DNA of 64,000 bases from Pedobacter sp. SYSU D00535 (GCF_017355855.1 NZ_JAFEWD010000010.1:124001-188000); one strand, 5' to 3'. Numbered from the stretch's first letter, positions 36,147-45,592 are shown. Numbers and translations are program-made. The notes: a model not told the origin generated them from the letters alone.

Positions 36147-37844
36147 GTGGAAGAATACGAGCAAGAACAATTTATCGGTTTCTTTACATATTTTATTAAA
36201 AACCAACCATTGGCTACAGAAGGGGCTCTTAATGATTTCGATTCGAAGCTAAAAGACTTCACCTATTTAATAGCTTTGAACGGGACAGGAAGCGGCACTG
36301 GTACTAAAAAAATAGAGGTTACAGATCCTGTAATTAAGAAGTGGGCAAAAGATTTACGAAAAATTAAAAATTTCTATCAGAATAATTCGGTCGGCGATCT
36401 GGACAACTTAGAGAGGAATGACGAAAGCATACAAAAAGTAATTAATTACATATCATTTCACACTTATTTTGAAAATGGTACTCTGAGTTATGTGGAACAA
36501 GATTTAGATAGGTTAAAGCGAGTTTTTCAACCGTTCGAAAATCAGATAGAGGAAGAATTCGGATTTGATATAAACTTTTTAACTGATTTTTATAAGTTTT
36601 CTGAACTAGTAACAGCAAGGAAGAATAAAGATCTTATGGCATTTGCAGAAACTGATGATTTTGCTAAATTCCTGCTTAATACCAATAAAACATTCCAAGA
36701 AAGAATTGAAGAGCTGCCAGAAGATATTTATGAGCAGATGAATAAGTTTAAAAACTGCACTTACACTGCATTTAAATTTGTTCCAAATGATTACTATACT
36801 GCTTTTCCGAAGCATCAAGTAAAAAAAAATGTTGGGGCTATTGACCTTCATTCCGAAGCAAGATGACAAATTTCTGTTCTTTGCTCAGCAAAATCCTTTA
36901 GATCAGAAGCCCATAGTCCTGCTTCCGTCCGGTGAATATATACACGTATATCAAAAACAAGTACCCATTGCCTTATTTCGCCTTCTTTATCAACATTTTC
37001 TTTCAAAGCCAAATTTAGTGGAAAAGCTTCGCCAACATAGAAATATGTCCCTAGAGAGAAAAACAGAAGATGTTTTTAAGCAGTTCTTTCGAAAAGAGTC
37101 ACGAACTTTTTTTTATACAAATTATCATTCTAATCCGAATACTGAACAAGATCTTCTGATTTTATCCAAAAATGCTGCATTCATTATTGAAATAAAAGCT
37201 TCGAAATATAGACAGCCGTTCCGTGACCCAGTTAAGGGATTTACGCGTTTGAAATCCGATTTTAAAGAGTCGATACAGTATGGTTATGATCAATGTCTCA
37301 GGATTGAAGATAAGGTCTTCGAAAATACTCCATTTACTGTTTTTGACAAAGCCACGCGACCTTATATACTATCGATCCAAGTCGGTTTCATGAAATTTAT
37401 TCTATTGTTGTCACACTTGAACGCTTTGGACCAGTCCAATCAGATCTTAATTTAATGATGGATATTGATGAAGATAAAGATCTTCCATGGTCCGTCTATA
37501 TTGACGATTTGGAGGCTTTCCTTCTTGCCTTAAAAAGACTTCATTCAAATCCAATTCCTCAATTCAAAAAGTTTTTGAGGCAAAGAAGAATGTTGCACGG
37601 AAGAGCATATGCTTCAGACGAGATGGACGTTTGTGGTGCATTTCTATCCAACCCTAAGCTATTCGAAGAAATTGCTCAAAACCAAGATGCATCGGCTGAG
37701 TTTGCCCCCACCAATCAAAAAATATTTGACGAGCTTTATTTTTCTGGATTGGGTTTCAAAGACGAAATATCAATTGAAAACAAACGAAAGAGGCCTTTTT
37801 CCATGCCACCTAAGATCAGTGCTACCATTTTAAAAAGAAATTAA
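36147..37844 (+). pseudogene. PD-(D/E)XK nuclease-like gene split by frameshifts
   Basis: Three frames read on as one protein of roughly 570 residues. Frame 1 (36147-36866) crosses an A9 run at 36821-36829, where removing one A joins it to frame 2 (36829-37455). Frame 2 passes into frame 3 (to 37844) if one base is added near 37382, since frame 3 is open and protein-like from 37383, well before its first ATG at 37455. The middle part shows a nuclease core: EDVFKQFF, EQDLLIL and IIEIKAS. The beginning is also doubtful: the frame is open upstream to about 36055 without ATG, and a missing T in the TTTT near 36069 would extend it to a TTG. Either decayed, or affected by sequencing errors. Function is unknown beyond nuclease-like. 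Confidence 0.68.
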
Positions 37845-38146
37845 TTGTTAAGAAAAGCGGGTCGTTTAATTTGTGATACCTCAACAGCTTCCAGCCGCTC
37901 CACTCGTTCCTCTTTCAGCTGCTTCGCTTTATTGGACAACAAGTGAGCTCCGTGCCTCCGCTCACCCGTTGCCCCAGTTCTCAGAAATACCGTCTGAAAT
38001 CTATCTAAATAATCTATCAATTCTCTCCCGAGCTTTTTGGTTAGCAAATTTCTGAACAATACGCCTAACGTCAATACCATGCCCTGCTGGTTTGCCGATA
38101 GAAAAATCTCCACACTTCGCTTCGCTCGGATAGTATTTTTTGTCAT
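37841..38146 (-). other. Region with overlapping cryptic frames, possible mobile-element remnant
   Basis: The 446 bp between the nuclease pseudogene and the RES-like gene hold a minus-strand frame from ATG 38146 to 37841 (about 101 residues, ending KRPAFLNN). A second minus-strand frame over its first part has a protein-like composition (KCGDFSIGKPAGHGI) but no start. Two plausible frames in one place suggest a frameshifted remnant rather than a working gene. No family was recognised; a leftover of a mobilisation region is only a guess. Confidence 0.35.
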
Positions 38147-38204
38147 AAAGTCTTGTGTTTTAAGGAGATTGTGTTTAGGCGAGTGGCTTAACAAAAAGCC
38201 GGGG

Positions 38205-38247
38205 CTATATTTATGATAAACTTCTTGTAAGTTTATCATAAATATAG
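38205..38247. repeat. Perfect 19-bp inverted repeat
   Basis: CTATATTTATGATAAACTT and its exact complement are separated by a 5-nt CTTGT loop. It ends 44 bp before the ATG of the RES-like gene at 38291, where it could be an operator for autoregulation, an RNA hairpin in the leader, or a site of a mobile element. No T-run on either strand. Confidence 0.75.
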
Positions 38248-38290
38248 GAATAGATTGCCTACAAGTTTTAACAAATGCTGTAACCAGCCA

Positions 38291-39145
38291 ATGACAACTA
38301 TGACGCCTGATAATGTACAAAAGGCAATTGATAAGTTAGAGGCCATTGATCCCAAAGACGAATTTGCCTATGAAAAGGCATTTATGGCATACAAAATAAT
38401 AAAACAGTTACCCGTTCTTATTTACAATTTTAATAGCGATATTGAAGTGTTTAGAGCGAGGACTCACTTGGAAGACATATTTTATTCTACTAAATCAGAG
38501 ATAGCTTTAGCACCACATTCAGCTATAAGGAATTTTGCCCGATGTAATAGGCCGTTTCAATCGAAGTTTTATTGCGGAGAGAATAGACCAACCTCTTACA
38601 TAGAGTTAGTAAATTATTGGACGGAAGAAAGGAATGAGGGTGAAAAACTATATGTCACAATAGGTCGTTGGAAGATAAAACGAAACTTTTCGGCGCTGAT
38701 AATTACCTCTCCTGATCCTGAAAAACGTATCTCAAAATATGATAGAGAACATGGGCCAGTATTAGATGACTTTCTTAACAAGTATGACGGGGATTTTCGC
38801 GAAGCCAATGTAATGCTTTACCGATATTTATTTGAACGGTTTCGTAAACTTGCATATGAAGACCCATTAACATATCTCATAACCTCCGCTTATTGTAATA
38901 GTGCTCTTTTTGAGATTCCCTTCGAGGTTGATGCAGTTTATTATCCGAGCGTCCCATTTAATGGGCAAGGAGTAAATTTTGCATTTAACAATCGCTTTAT
39001 TACGGAAGATAACATCACGTTACTGGGTGCGATGAGGGACGAATTTTTAGCTTACACCATAGAAGGTAACAAGAAAGGGTTCAGGCAGATAGGTGAAATC
39101 GTGGCAAATTCAATAGACAGTAAAAATGGAACTATTAAATGGTAG
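38291..39145 (+). CDS. RES-like domain protein, possible NAD+-targeting toxin
   Basis: 284 residues from ATG 38291 (38300 also possible; the open frame continues to a TTG at 38255). A helical N-terminus of about 50 residues precedes a RES-like core: VFRART, FARCNRPFQSKFYCGENRPTSYIELV and YPSVPFNGQGVNFAF. The spaced Arg, Tyr, Glu and Ser-Asn residues follow the pattern of RES toxins, which break down or transfer NAD+. The usual RES toxins are about 160 residues with a small Xre-type antitoxin next door; none is seen here, and the protein is longer, so it may be a solitary defence effector. Homology is moderate. Confidence 0.6.
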   Translation: MTTMTPDNVQKAIDKLEAIDPKDEFAYEKAFMAYKIIKQLPVLIYNFNSDIEVFRARTHLEDIFYSTKSEIALAPHSAIRNFARCNRPFQSKFYCGENRPTSYIELVNYWTEERNEGEKLYVTIGRWKIKRNFSALIITSPDPEKRISKYDREHGPVLDDFLNKYDGDFREANVMLYRYLFERFRKLAYEDPLTYLITSAYCNSALFEIPFEVDAVYYPSVPFNGQGVNFAFNNRFITEDNITLLGAMRDEFLAYTIEGNKKGFRQIGEIVANSIDSKNGTIKW

Positions 39146-39283
39146 ATAGATAGTTCCACGCACTTTTTAAATTATTTACTACTTATTAATTTTGAGTCTT
39201 TTAACTTTCACTAGAATCTATTTAGTTATAAAGATTAATTTAGTAGCATACTCTTGGCATACGGCTAATTGTAGGAAGCTCGC

Positions 39284-40834
39284 TCAGTGATTTTGCTTAC
39301 TTATCCATTCTTCCAGATCAGTAAAATTGATAATATGGAAATCTCGAGTTATCACTGGAAAACGCGAGACTACGAAATTAGTGATGTCATGGATACCTGT
39401 CTTTTCAGCGATCGAGTGTTCGCGATCAACCTCATTTTTAATCGCTTTGCGGTAATAGTAAATCAATGAGCGATTATAACGAGCGATCAGCTTATAATTG
39501 AAGCCGGCTCGAGCGGTGTTAGCTCGGTTATTCTTGCATTGAAAGTTATAAACCTTACCATTCTTCGTCATTATTAAGTCGAATTCTTGCCGTGCAATTC
39601 GTTTGTGACCTTCATAGTGATAGCCATGCTTCTCCAATATTTTCTGCACTTTATCCTCGAAAACAAAGCCAGAATTGATGATAAAGCTGCGCTTGCGTGT
39701 TAGTGCATGGTTGAGTGTTCGGGAAGCAAATCGTTGCAACAGCGGTACTGTGCTGTACGCCTTGCCTTCAAAAATAGTGAATGGCGCATAATCGTTCATC
39801 AGTTCCTGATAAGTCGTTCCCCGCAGTTTAAGCTTAAGCTTCTTTAAACCAGCTTGTATTTGGTCCAGTTCGTCCTCATCCATTTCGATATCGTAGCCAT
39901 CATCACAAAAGCGTGCTAAACTAAAGAACAACTGGTTTATTTCCATATATTCCGGCAACTGTCCGACGTCGTATTTCTGAAAAGCTGTACGGAAAATAGC
40001 CATAGTCACGTCCAGCTCGTTGAAAGAGAATACCTTTCCACGGGGCTTGATAATTGCCGGCATGTCACCAATCTGAGCTGCTCGTAATTCCAGCTGATCC
40101 AAGAGTGAAAGCCGCTCTGGCTCCAAGTAAAAGCCCTCCAAGTTCTGGTGCACATAATTCGATTTCAACAAGTCGCCCGTGACGGTAATTTCATAATCAT
40201 TGAGACATTCATTTACCAGTAAATGAAAATAAGCCTGGCCATAGCCGACGAGGCAGATATCGATACACTCGGTGCAATGGTAAAGGAGGTCTACACGCTG
40301 GATTTTTCGTTGACCCTTTGCTCTTGCCGGTATAAGATTGAGCATCCCGGCGTATGCTTGGCGACGGGTCTGATAATAACAACTTGCACTGTTACTGTCA
40401 GCCAGGGTGATGCCGTCTCCCAGTGTTTTCAGTAGCCCCTTCGCGACATATCGATCGAGGAGAGTCTCAGTATTATCGGCGAGCATGGAAAAACGAAACC
40501 CCACTTCCTTACCAAAATATTCATCTACCTGTGTCAAGACTTTAACAAATTCGTTCAGCGTTTCCCCTTTAGTCCCTTTAATGGGTAACGTTAGAAATAG
40601 TTTCGGATCAGGTAGTTCAAATTGAAGATTGATCCATTCATCGACACTACGAATAACTTCCCTCCAATGTCGAAAAGTCGTCCGTGCGTCGAGCGGGGCA
40701 ATAAAACGGTCGAACTGTTCAAAGTGGTTGGCGACGGCCACCTTAAAGATATTTTCGATTTCTTCTTTATCAGTATAAATGCCATCTACTGGCCTGGTGG
40801 AACAGCCCATATTTTTGATTTTGAGAAAAAACAA
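39284..40834 (-). CDS. Large protein with C-terminal PD-(D/E)XK nuclease domain
   Basis: 516 residues; the start could be 40834 or the ATG eight codons further in. The first 380 residues match nothing I know; they are soluble and mixed alpha/beta. From about 395, GFVFEDKVQKILEKHGYHYEGHKRI leads into D419 in QEFDLIM and Q432-x-K434 in FQCKNN, the metal-binding core of PD-(D/E)XK enzymes with glutamine in place of glutamate. A basic tail follows. It faces the RES-like gene convergently, 138 bp away, and is followed on the minus strand by no partner, so it looks solitary. Likely defence-related by neighbourhood; no mechanism is claimed. Confidence 0.68.
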   Translation of the reverse strand: MFFLKIKNMGCSTRPVDGIYTDKEEIENIFKVAVANHFEQFDRFIAPLDARTTFRHWREVIRSVDEWINLQFELPDPKLFLTLPIKGTKGETLNEFVKVLTQVDEYFGKEVGFRFSMLADNTETLLDRYVAKGLLKTLGDGITLADSNSASCYYQTRRQAYAGMLNLIPARAKGQRKIQRVDLLYHCTECIDICLVGYGQAYFHLLVNECLNDYEITVTGDLLKSNYVHQNLEGFYLEPERLSLLDQLELRAAQIGDMPAIIKPRGKVFSFNELDVTMAIFRTAFQKYDVGQLPEYMEINQLFFSLARFCDDGYDIEMDEDELDQIQAGLKKLKLKLRGTTYQELMNDYAPFTIFEGKAYSTVPLLQRFASRTLNHALTRKRSFIINSGFVFEDKVQKILEKHGYHYEGHKRIARQEFDLIMTKNGKVYNFQCKNNRANTARAGFNYKLIARYNRSLIYYYRKAIKNEVDREHSIAEKTGIHDITNFVVSRFPVITRDFHIINFTDLEEWISKQNH

Positions 40835-41055
40835 CAGACGTAGTCAATGCCTTTAATTTTTAAGGGAAGTCGAGGAAATCGAACAAATGCTATTAGCTTG
40901 TTGCATAAAAAGGTTTATTTAATGCTAATTGATTGCCTGAGTTTTGATAATATAGCTTGATCAAAATTTAGTCTCTAGTAAAGGTAAGCAATATAGTAGT
41001 CATAAATGTGTTTTTTCAGTGCGGGCGTCATTCAAATATTACCGATAATTTCCAT

Positions 41056-42998
41056 TTAGTTCTCAGGCCAATCTGATGGTATCAACTTGTCGTTGGAAAC
41101 CTTTGGCCATCGATATTTAGTTGCCTTTTTATATTCTTCGTGATAGCTTAAATAAGCATGTTCCAAGACAATTACCTGAAGTCCACTTTGACTTGCAACC
41201 TGAGAAAAAATAAAATCAAAGTGTTTTTCCAGTGCTGAACTGTCATCATCTCTGTTTACAATTTCCTTTAGGTCAGATTCATCACTTTCCTTTTTGTTTG
41301 AATAGTAAGGTCTGCTGATCTGATCTAGTATGAGAAGTCCAGGAACGGATGATTGCTTTTCAGCTAGAAACCTTTGCAATGCAAAGGCAAACGAAAGGTG
41401 AAGACTTAGATAATTCTCATCGGAGCCGATGTTCTCAAACTGGGTTTTCTTCTGAGACTCAGAATCAGTTATGACTAGCTTAGGCTGTTTTGAAAAGAAA
41501 TCTACGTCACAATTTTCTATCGGTATCCCCCTAGGAGGTCTTTGAGATTAGCCGTGGCATATATAGAGATTTTTCTTTCAGCTAGTGCAATTCTCTCCTC
41601 TTTTTGGCTTTTACCATATTTTAAAGTTATTTGATTAATGTCCTGATTATACTCATTGAGTTTTTTTTGATCAAATACATCTACAGAGGTGTGGTTATCC
41701 AGGAAATAAGAAATTCTACCAATAACTCGGGTGATACTCTGGTTCAACACCAACTGTTGTTGAGCAATTGCAGATTCTTTGATTAGGTTACGAATATTTC
41801 CATCAGTTTTATTGATGCTTGTTTGTAATATTTCAATATGCGCATCAAGCTCTTTAACAAATCCAGTTATAGAAGGTCTATGTTGTTTAACAACAGCTTT
41901 TTCCCGTTTAAGCTCTGTAATTGACTTTTCTATAAGCCTTGAAAGTTCGTTCGGCTCTGCGAAATCTGAACTGCACACCGGGCACTTTTCTTCCGTGTGC
42001 TGAAAGAACTTACCTAAATCAAGCTTTGATATCTGTTTGTCAACGGCAGAATCATACTCTGATGTAGTCGTATTCAGCTGTAACGCTGCAGTTTTTCTTC
42101 GTCGAAGTGCATTCAACTGATTTAGCTCAGATGTCTTTTTCTCCTGTAGCGCCTTTACCGTATCCTCATTTTCGAAATTAACTACCTTATATTCCCAATT
42201 TGTCAAGTTTTTCAGCTTATCTATAAGCTGCTCTTTTGATGCAGCATTAAGCTCATCATTCATCCGATATAAACCCACCTGAGAAGCTTCAGCAAAAAGC
42301 GATCGGCATTTTTCTAAAAGCTCGACCTGATGCTGTTCAAACAGCGTCTTTTTCCTCTCTTCGTTTTCTACCCCTTTTTTTAGCCCCCTTAATCTGTTCA
42401 TAGCGTCCAATTCATCAAGATCAATTGCCCCTAAAAAGTAAGGTAATGAATCAATAATACGCTTGGATGCATTTGAATCGTTTAAGCCATACATCAAGGT
42501 AGTATCAGAGATTATGACATTTTTATCCAGATACATGAAAGGAGTAATCTGGCGGATAGAAATTTTATTCGTATTAAATGGATTATCCGTTTCGTTTACC
42601 TCCTTGAATCCAAAGAGATTCTCCATCAAGCCCTTTACCTCTTCAATATTTCCTGCCCCCCTAAGTGCAGCTGCTAACTCCGGCAATTCAACATCAGATC
42701 CGTACTCAAAATACATATTTCCCGAAGCTTTGCCTGTTTTGGAAAGCTCTCTTGCGGCAATGAATGCCGTTGTTCCATCGGACCATCTTGTAGCAATGTG
42801 GGTTACTCGCGCAGATACAAATGCAGGAATGTTGCATGTTGAAGATCCCAGACAGTAATCAATTGCGCTTATTATCGCTGATTTACCGGTATTGGATGCT
42901 CCTGTTATGATAGTTACACCATTTACGTTGAACTCTATCGTCCGACAAAGATTATTCTTACTATAAAACGCCAAGTGGCTGATATTCCATCTACTCAT
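41056..42998 (-). pseudogene. DUF3732 SMC-like ATPase of ABC-3C system, frameshifted
   Basis: ATPase component of an ABC-three-component system. The frame from ATG 42998 reads an SMC/Rad50-type N-terminus with Walker A GASNTGKS (33-40). A central coiled coil follows, carrying a CPVCSSDF zinc-hook-like motif. The frame then stops at 41517. The missing C-terminal part, including the Walker B-like GLLILDQ, is in another frame (to 41056). Adding one base to the five-C run at 41527-41531 (GGGGG on the coding strand) joins the two without any gap in sense, giving about 647 residues, normal for the family. So this is a one-base deletion, a slippage switch or a sequencing error. It overlaps the middle-component gene by 4 bp. 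Confidence 0.85.
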
Positions 42999-43483
42999 AC
43001 TTCTAAACCCAAAAGGTTAAATACCGTTTTAGTTGATTTTATTTGGCCGATCCAATTCCCCAATCTTTTTGACTTTTTGAAAAAGGGTCCCAGTTTTGAC
43101 GACCCGTAGATATTAGCTGTATTTTGTGAAAGGCCCCAAAGGCTGCCTTTGTCATCAATTTTTATGATTTTCCTAGCAACTCCATAAGATATGGCAGGCT
43201 GTATATATTCAATTGAATCATTAATTCTATTATTAAGATTTACGACAATGCCTGGGTTTTGCTTTACCCACGAATAAAAGCCGGTTCTGATATTTGTACC
43301 GTCAAAAGTGGGATCAAGGTCGCCTGATAAGACGATCGGTATTGGAAGAATCGCCAAGGGAAATGGTAGTCCTGCTCCGGCCTCCTCATTATAACCTTCA
43401 ATAAAACTCAGTAACACCAGGGATAAAAACGCCGGATTAGTTGCGGCAAAAACGTCAATGCTTTTATTCATCTGTATCGGCAT
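42995..43483 (-). CDS. ABC-3C system middle component
   Basis: 162 residues (ATG 43483, or 43471 four codons in). Opens with the family pattern NPAFLSLVLLSFIEGYNEEAG and PFPLAILPIPIVLSGDL, then a helical part and SKRLGNWIGQI near the end. This is the small linker subunit of ABC-three-component systems, placed between effector and ATPase, most like the type that pairs with DUF3732 proteins. It overlaps both neighbours (8-20 bp with the effector gene, 4 bp with the ATPase gene), so translation is probably coupled. No catalytic motif. Confidence 0.82.
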   Translation of the reverse strand: MPIQMNKSIDVFAATNPAFLSLVLLSFIEGYNEEAGAGLPFPLAILPIPIVLSGDLDPTFDGTNIRTGFYSWVKQNPGIVVNLNNRINDSIEYIQPAISYGVARKIIKIDDKGSLWGLSQNTANIYGSSKLGPFFKKSKRLGNWIGQIKSTKTVFNLLGLEV

Positions 43484-44705
43484 TTAAGAGCATTTGAAAA
43501 TCACAATGCCACCCAACTTTTTTACAAGAAGATAGCATCTGATAGCTTCCCCTTATTAAATCTGGATTATCATATGATTTGGATATCTTTCCGACCTGTT
43601 GATGTGCTTCGTGATGTGTCCAGTCCAAAAGCAATCTGCCTTCTTCTTTAATCTGATCTTCTGTACAGTTGTTTTTTTTGTCAACTATTTCGTCAAACTT
43701 ATAGGACCATTCTTGAATAAGCAATTGATCATACTTTTCGAGTTTCTTTGCTGCAGGAAGATTGTCATCTATCCATTTTTCTCGTTGAATACGTGCCCTA
43801 ATTTCGGTTTGATAAGACCTGTTGACTTGTGTTTTACTTGCCCCGATCAGTTCCAGTTGCTTCTTCTGAATAGGGTTTGGGCTAATTATTGGTGGTATTT
43901 CCATATCTGGAAGATCATTAGTAAAACCATCATCATAAAGTTCCGCACCTTTTCTTGTGATAAATTCTTGTAGTTCGGACTGATATATGCACTGATGTCG
44001 TTCGCCAGTTAATGACTGAACAGCTTGTCTATCCCACCACTCCAAAATTCGCTCAGCGAGAGATTGCTGAATTTTAGAATCTGTAGTGGGCCTAATTCTT
44101 TTCAAAACTTCATCGGTTGCCTGGGCAACAGTGAACGATTCGGTTTTCATCCTTATATTTTTCAACAAAGCTGTGCGTTGTTGAGGATTTAGAGCCAAGA
44201 ATGCCTGACAGCCTTTATATTTTTTCGCAAAGGGCAAAGTAGCTTCCTTTTCTCCCCTTGATAATTTGTTTGAGTTTTCGATCGCGACACCTTTTCTTTT
44301 ATCCATAACACGCATTGCTTCGGCAATTAATTCCGCTTCCAGCTTGTCTCTTGGAGAGTTGTCGCTTAGCAAGACTTTTAATTCACTTTCTGAATCTAAT
44401 GCTGCAACAGTAGAAAGAGTAAAAATTCCATCACTTGCGTTATTGATACTTAGATAATCACACCAGACTTTTATCGTCCTCCAAAGTTCATCGCTTTTTA
44501 TTGAAATGGTGGTATCCTCACTTACGGAGTGCTTCAATTGATGTAATTCTTTTTTTGAACCGTCACTCAGAAACACATCATCGAACGTCTCAATACTTAT
44601 ATATGCACCTAAGTTATGGGAGTCAAATAGGGTTAAGAGTGCATATATTGCCTGATAGTAGTAACCTAAAGCTGGTCCTACCGCTTGGTGGCTAACTGCG
44701 TTCAT
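43464..44705 (-). CDS. ABC-3C effector with N-terminal nuclease domain
   Basis: First gene of the three-gene minus-strand operon, 413 residues. The N-terminal 60-150 residues resemble the DUF4297/Cap4-like restriction-endonuclease fold: LGYYYQAIYALLTL, then E39, D42-D43 in IETFDDVF and Q56-x-K58 in LHQLKH. The rest is the helical C-terminal domain that ties effectors to the ABC-3C complex (SLTGERHQ, DWTHHEAHQQVGKI near the end). Predicted to cut DNA when the ATPase senses phage or plasmid invasion; that role is known for the class by prediction and context. Upstream is a 670-bp stretch without genes. Confidence 0.8.
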   Translation of the reverse strand: MNAVSHQAVGPALGYYYQAIYALLTLFDSHNLGAYISIETFDDVFLSDGSKKELHQLKHSVSEDTTISIKSDELWRTIKVWCDYLSINNASDGIFTLSTVAALDSESELKVLLSDNSPRDKLEAELIAEAMRVMDKRKGVAIENSNKLSRGEKEATLPFAKKYKGCQAFLALNPQQRTALLKNIRMKTESFTVAQATDEVLKRIRPTTDSKIQQSLAERILEWWDRQAVQSLTGERHQCIYQSELQEFITRKGAELYDDGFTNDLPDMEIPPIISPNPIQKKQLELIGASKTQVNRSYQTEIRARIQREKWIDDNLPAAKKLEKYDQLLIQEWSYKFDEIVDKKNNCTEDQIKEEGRLLLDWTHHEAHQQVGKISKSYDNPDLIRGSYQMLSSCKKVGWHCDFQMLLNADTDE

Positions 44706-45093
44706 AGTTTAGATTGCGGCTACACATACTCATTTCTTTTTAAGTAACTAAATTAATGAAATTCTATAATTTTCCTACACTGCTTGAAATGGTAAGGTTT
44801 AGATCCTATTGATCGTGAGCTTTCAATTGGATCTTAATTTAGAATTAACCATAAAATAAGAACTTAATAGCTGTTTGCGTTAACGATTTCTTTAGCTTGT
44901 TTTGCCCCCTTTATTTAAGATACGATACTGCTTATTAAAGATACTTTTTAAAATCTCTAAAAGATTAATTAAAGGCAAACAAGGAGCTACTGATTGGGGA
45001 ATCAAGAAACTGAAAACAACATCTTTAGCAGTGCGCAGAAAATTGGACCGCGTTACTCAACTCCCGTCCGCTGTTGTATGATAAATGGTAATA

Positions 45094-45125
45094 TTGAATT
45101 GTTATAGTGTATTTTCTTACCTTTG
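45094..45125 (+). promoter_or_regulatory. Bacteroidota-type promoter
   Basis: TACCTTTG at 45118-45125 fits the -7 box TAnnTTTG, with TTG at 45094-45096 or 45099-45101 as the -33 element (21 or 16 bp spacing). It points to the tRNA fragment and terminator downstream, as if the promoter of a lost RNA gene remained. Confidence 0.5.
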
Positions 45126-45211
45126 TATCAGTCAGTTAGGTGTTACCTAAGTAACTACCTGTGTTTTGACTTTCTTTATAAAGTATTGATTTATTGCTAT
45201 TTACATAATTA

Positions 45212-45236
45212 GGTTCGAGCCCAGGTGGGCGCACCA
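45212..45236 (+). tRNA. tRNA 3'-end fragment (probable attachment-site remnant)
   Basis: GGTTCGAGC-CCAGG-TGGGCGC-A-CCA reads as the T-loop, T-stem 3' strand, acceptor 3' strand, discriminator A and CCA tail of a tRNA. Upstream bases do not pair (TTAGG instead of CCTGG) and no GCGCCCA acceptor 5' strand exists nearby, so the rest of the tRNA is missing. Such 3' ends are what tyrosine-recombinase elements leave. Isoacceptor unknown. Confidence 0.65.
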
Positions 45237-45260
45237 AAGTACCTCCCAAAGAGGGTCAAG

Positions 45261-45297
45261 CGCCTGTAAATCAGATAATTTACAGGCGTTTCTGTTT
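45261..45297 (+). terminator. Intrinsic terminator after tRNA fragment
   Basis: Perfect 11-bp stem CGCCTGTAAAT/ATTTACAGGCG with a CAGATA loop followed by TTTCTGTTTT. Confidence 0.85.
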
Positions 45298-45373
45298 TAA
45301 CGCCTACCAATCTTTCCCAAAGTTTCCCTATCTGTCTGGTACCAATCAGAGTACCAAATATTAGTATTTACTT

Positions 45374-45592
45374 TTATGGTACTCTAATAGGGTATAACTG
45401 CCTGTGATAAACATATTTGCGATGGTTTAAATTGCGATAATTTGACGGCTTTCTTTTGATTGGGCTTCTCAATTTCCAGGACCCCACCCATTTTTCGAGC
45501 CAGCGTAGGGTCAGCATCAAAACGTAGATGGCAAAAACGGGAGGGGTATTATACAAGGAGCCAGCTTTAATATGTGATGAAAGCAACATCAA
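45374..45592 (-). pseudogene. Phosphoserine aminotransferase (serC) fragment
   Basis: SHIKAGSLYNTPPVFAIYV and LTLRWLEK match the late-middle part of Bacteroidota SerC. After LEK the frame breaks: adding one A to the AAAAA at that point restores GGVLEIEKPNQKKA, the expected continuation. Both the N-terminal two thirds and the normal C-terminus are absent. So this is a relic of about 75 codons, next to the tRNA fragment, probably from a rearrangement at the island border. Confidence 0.7.

Larger units (their letters stand above)
44706..45373. other. Gene-free stretch at right end of island
   Basis: AT-rich DNA upstream of the ABC-3C operon. It holds a promoter-like element (45094-45125), a small inverted repeat TTAGGT-GTT-ACCTAA near 45137, a tRNA 3' fragment (45212-45236) and a terminator (45261-45297). 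No protein frame of interest. Together these parts look like a scarred tRNA-type integration site. Confidence 0.5.

Noticed and set aside
45130-45236. Complete tRNA gene ending at 45236
   Set aside because: No acceptor 5' strand complementary to TGGGCGC, no D-arm or anticodon arm, and the T-stem is mismatched. Only the 3' end is present.
45331-45410. Start of an integrase gene after the tRNA fragment (an open frame reading LVPIRVPNISIYFYGTL)
   Set aside because: Only about 22 codons before a stop and no start codon; too short to assign to any family.
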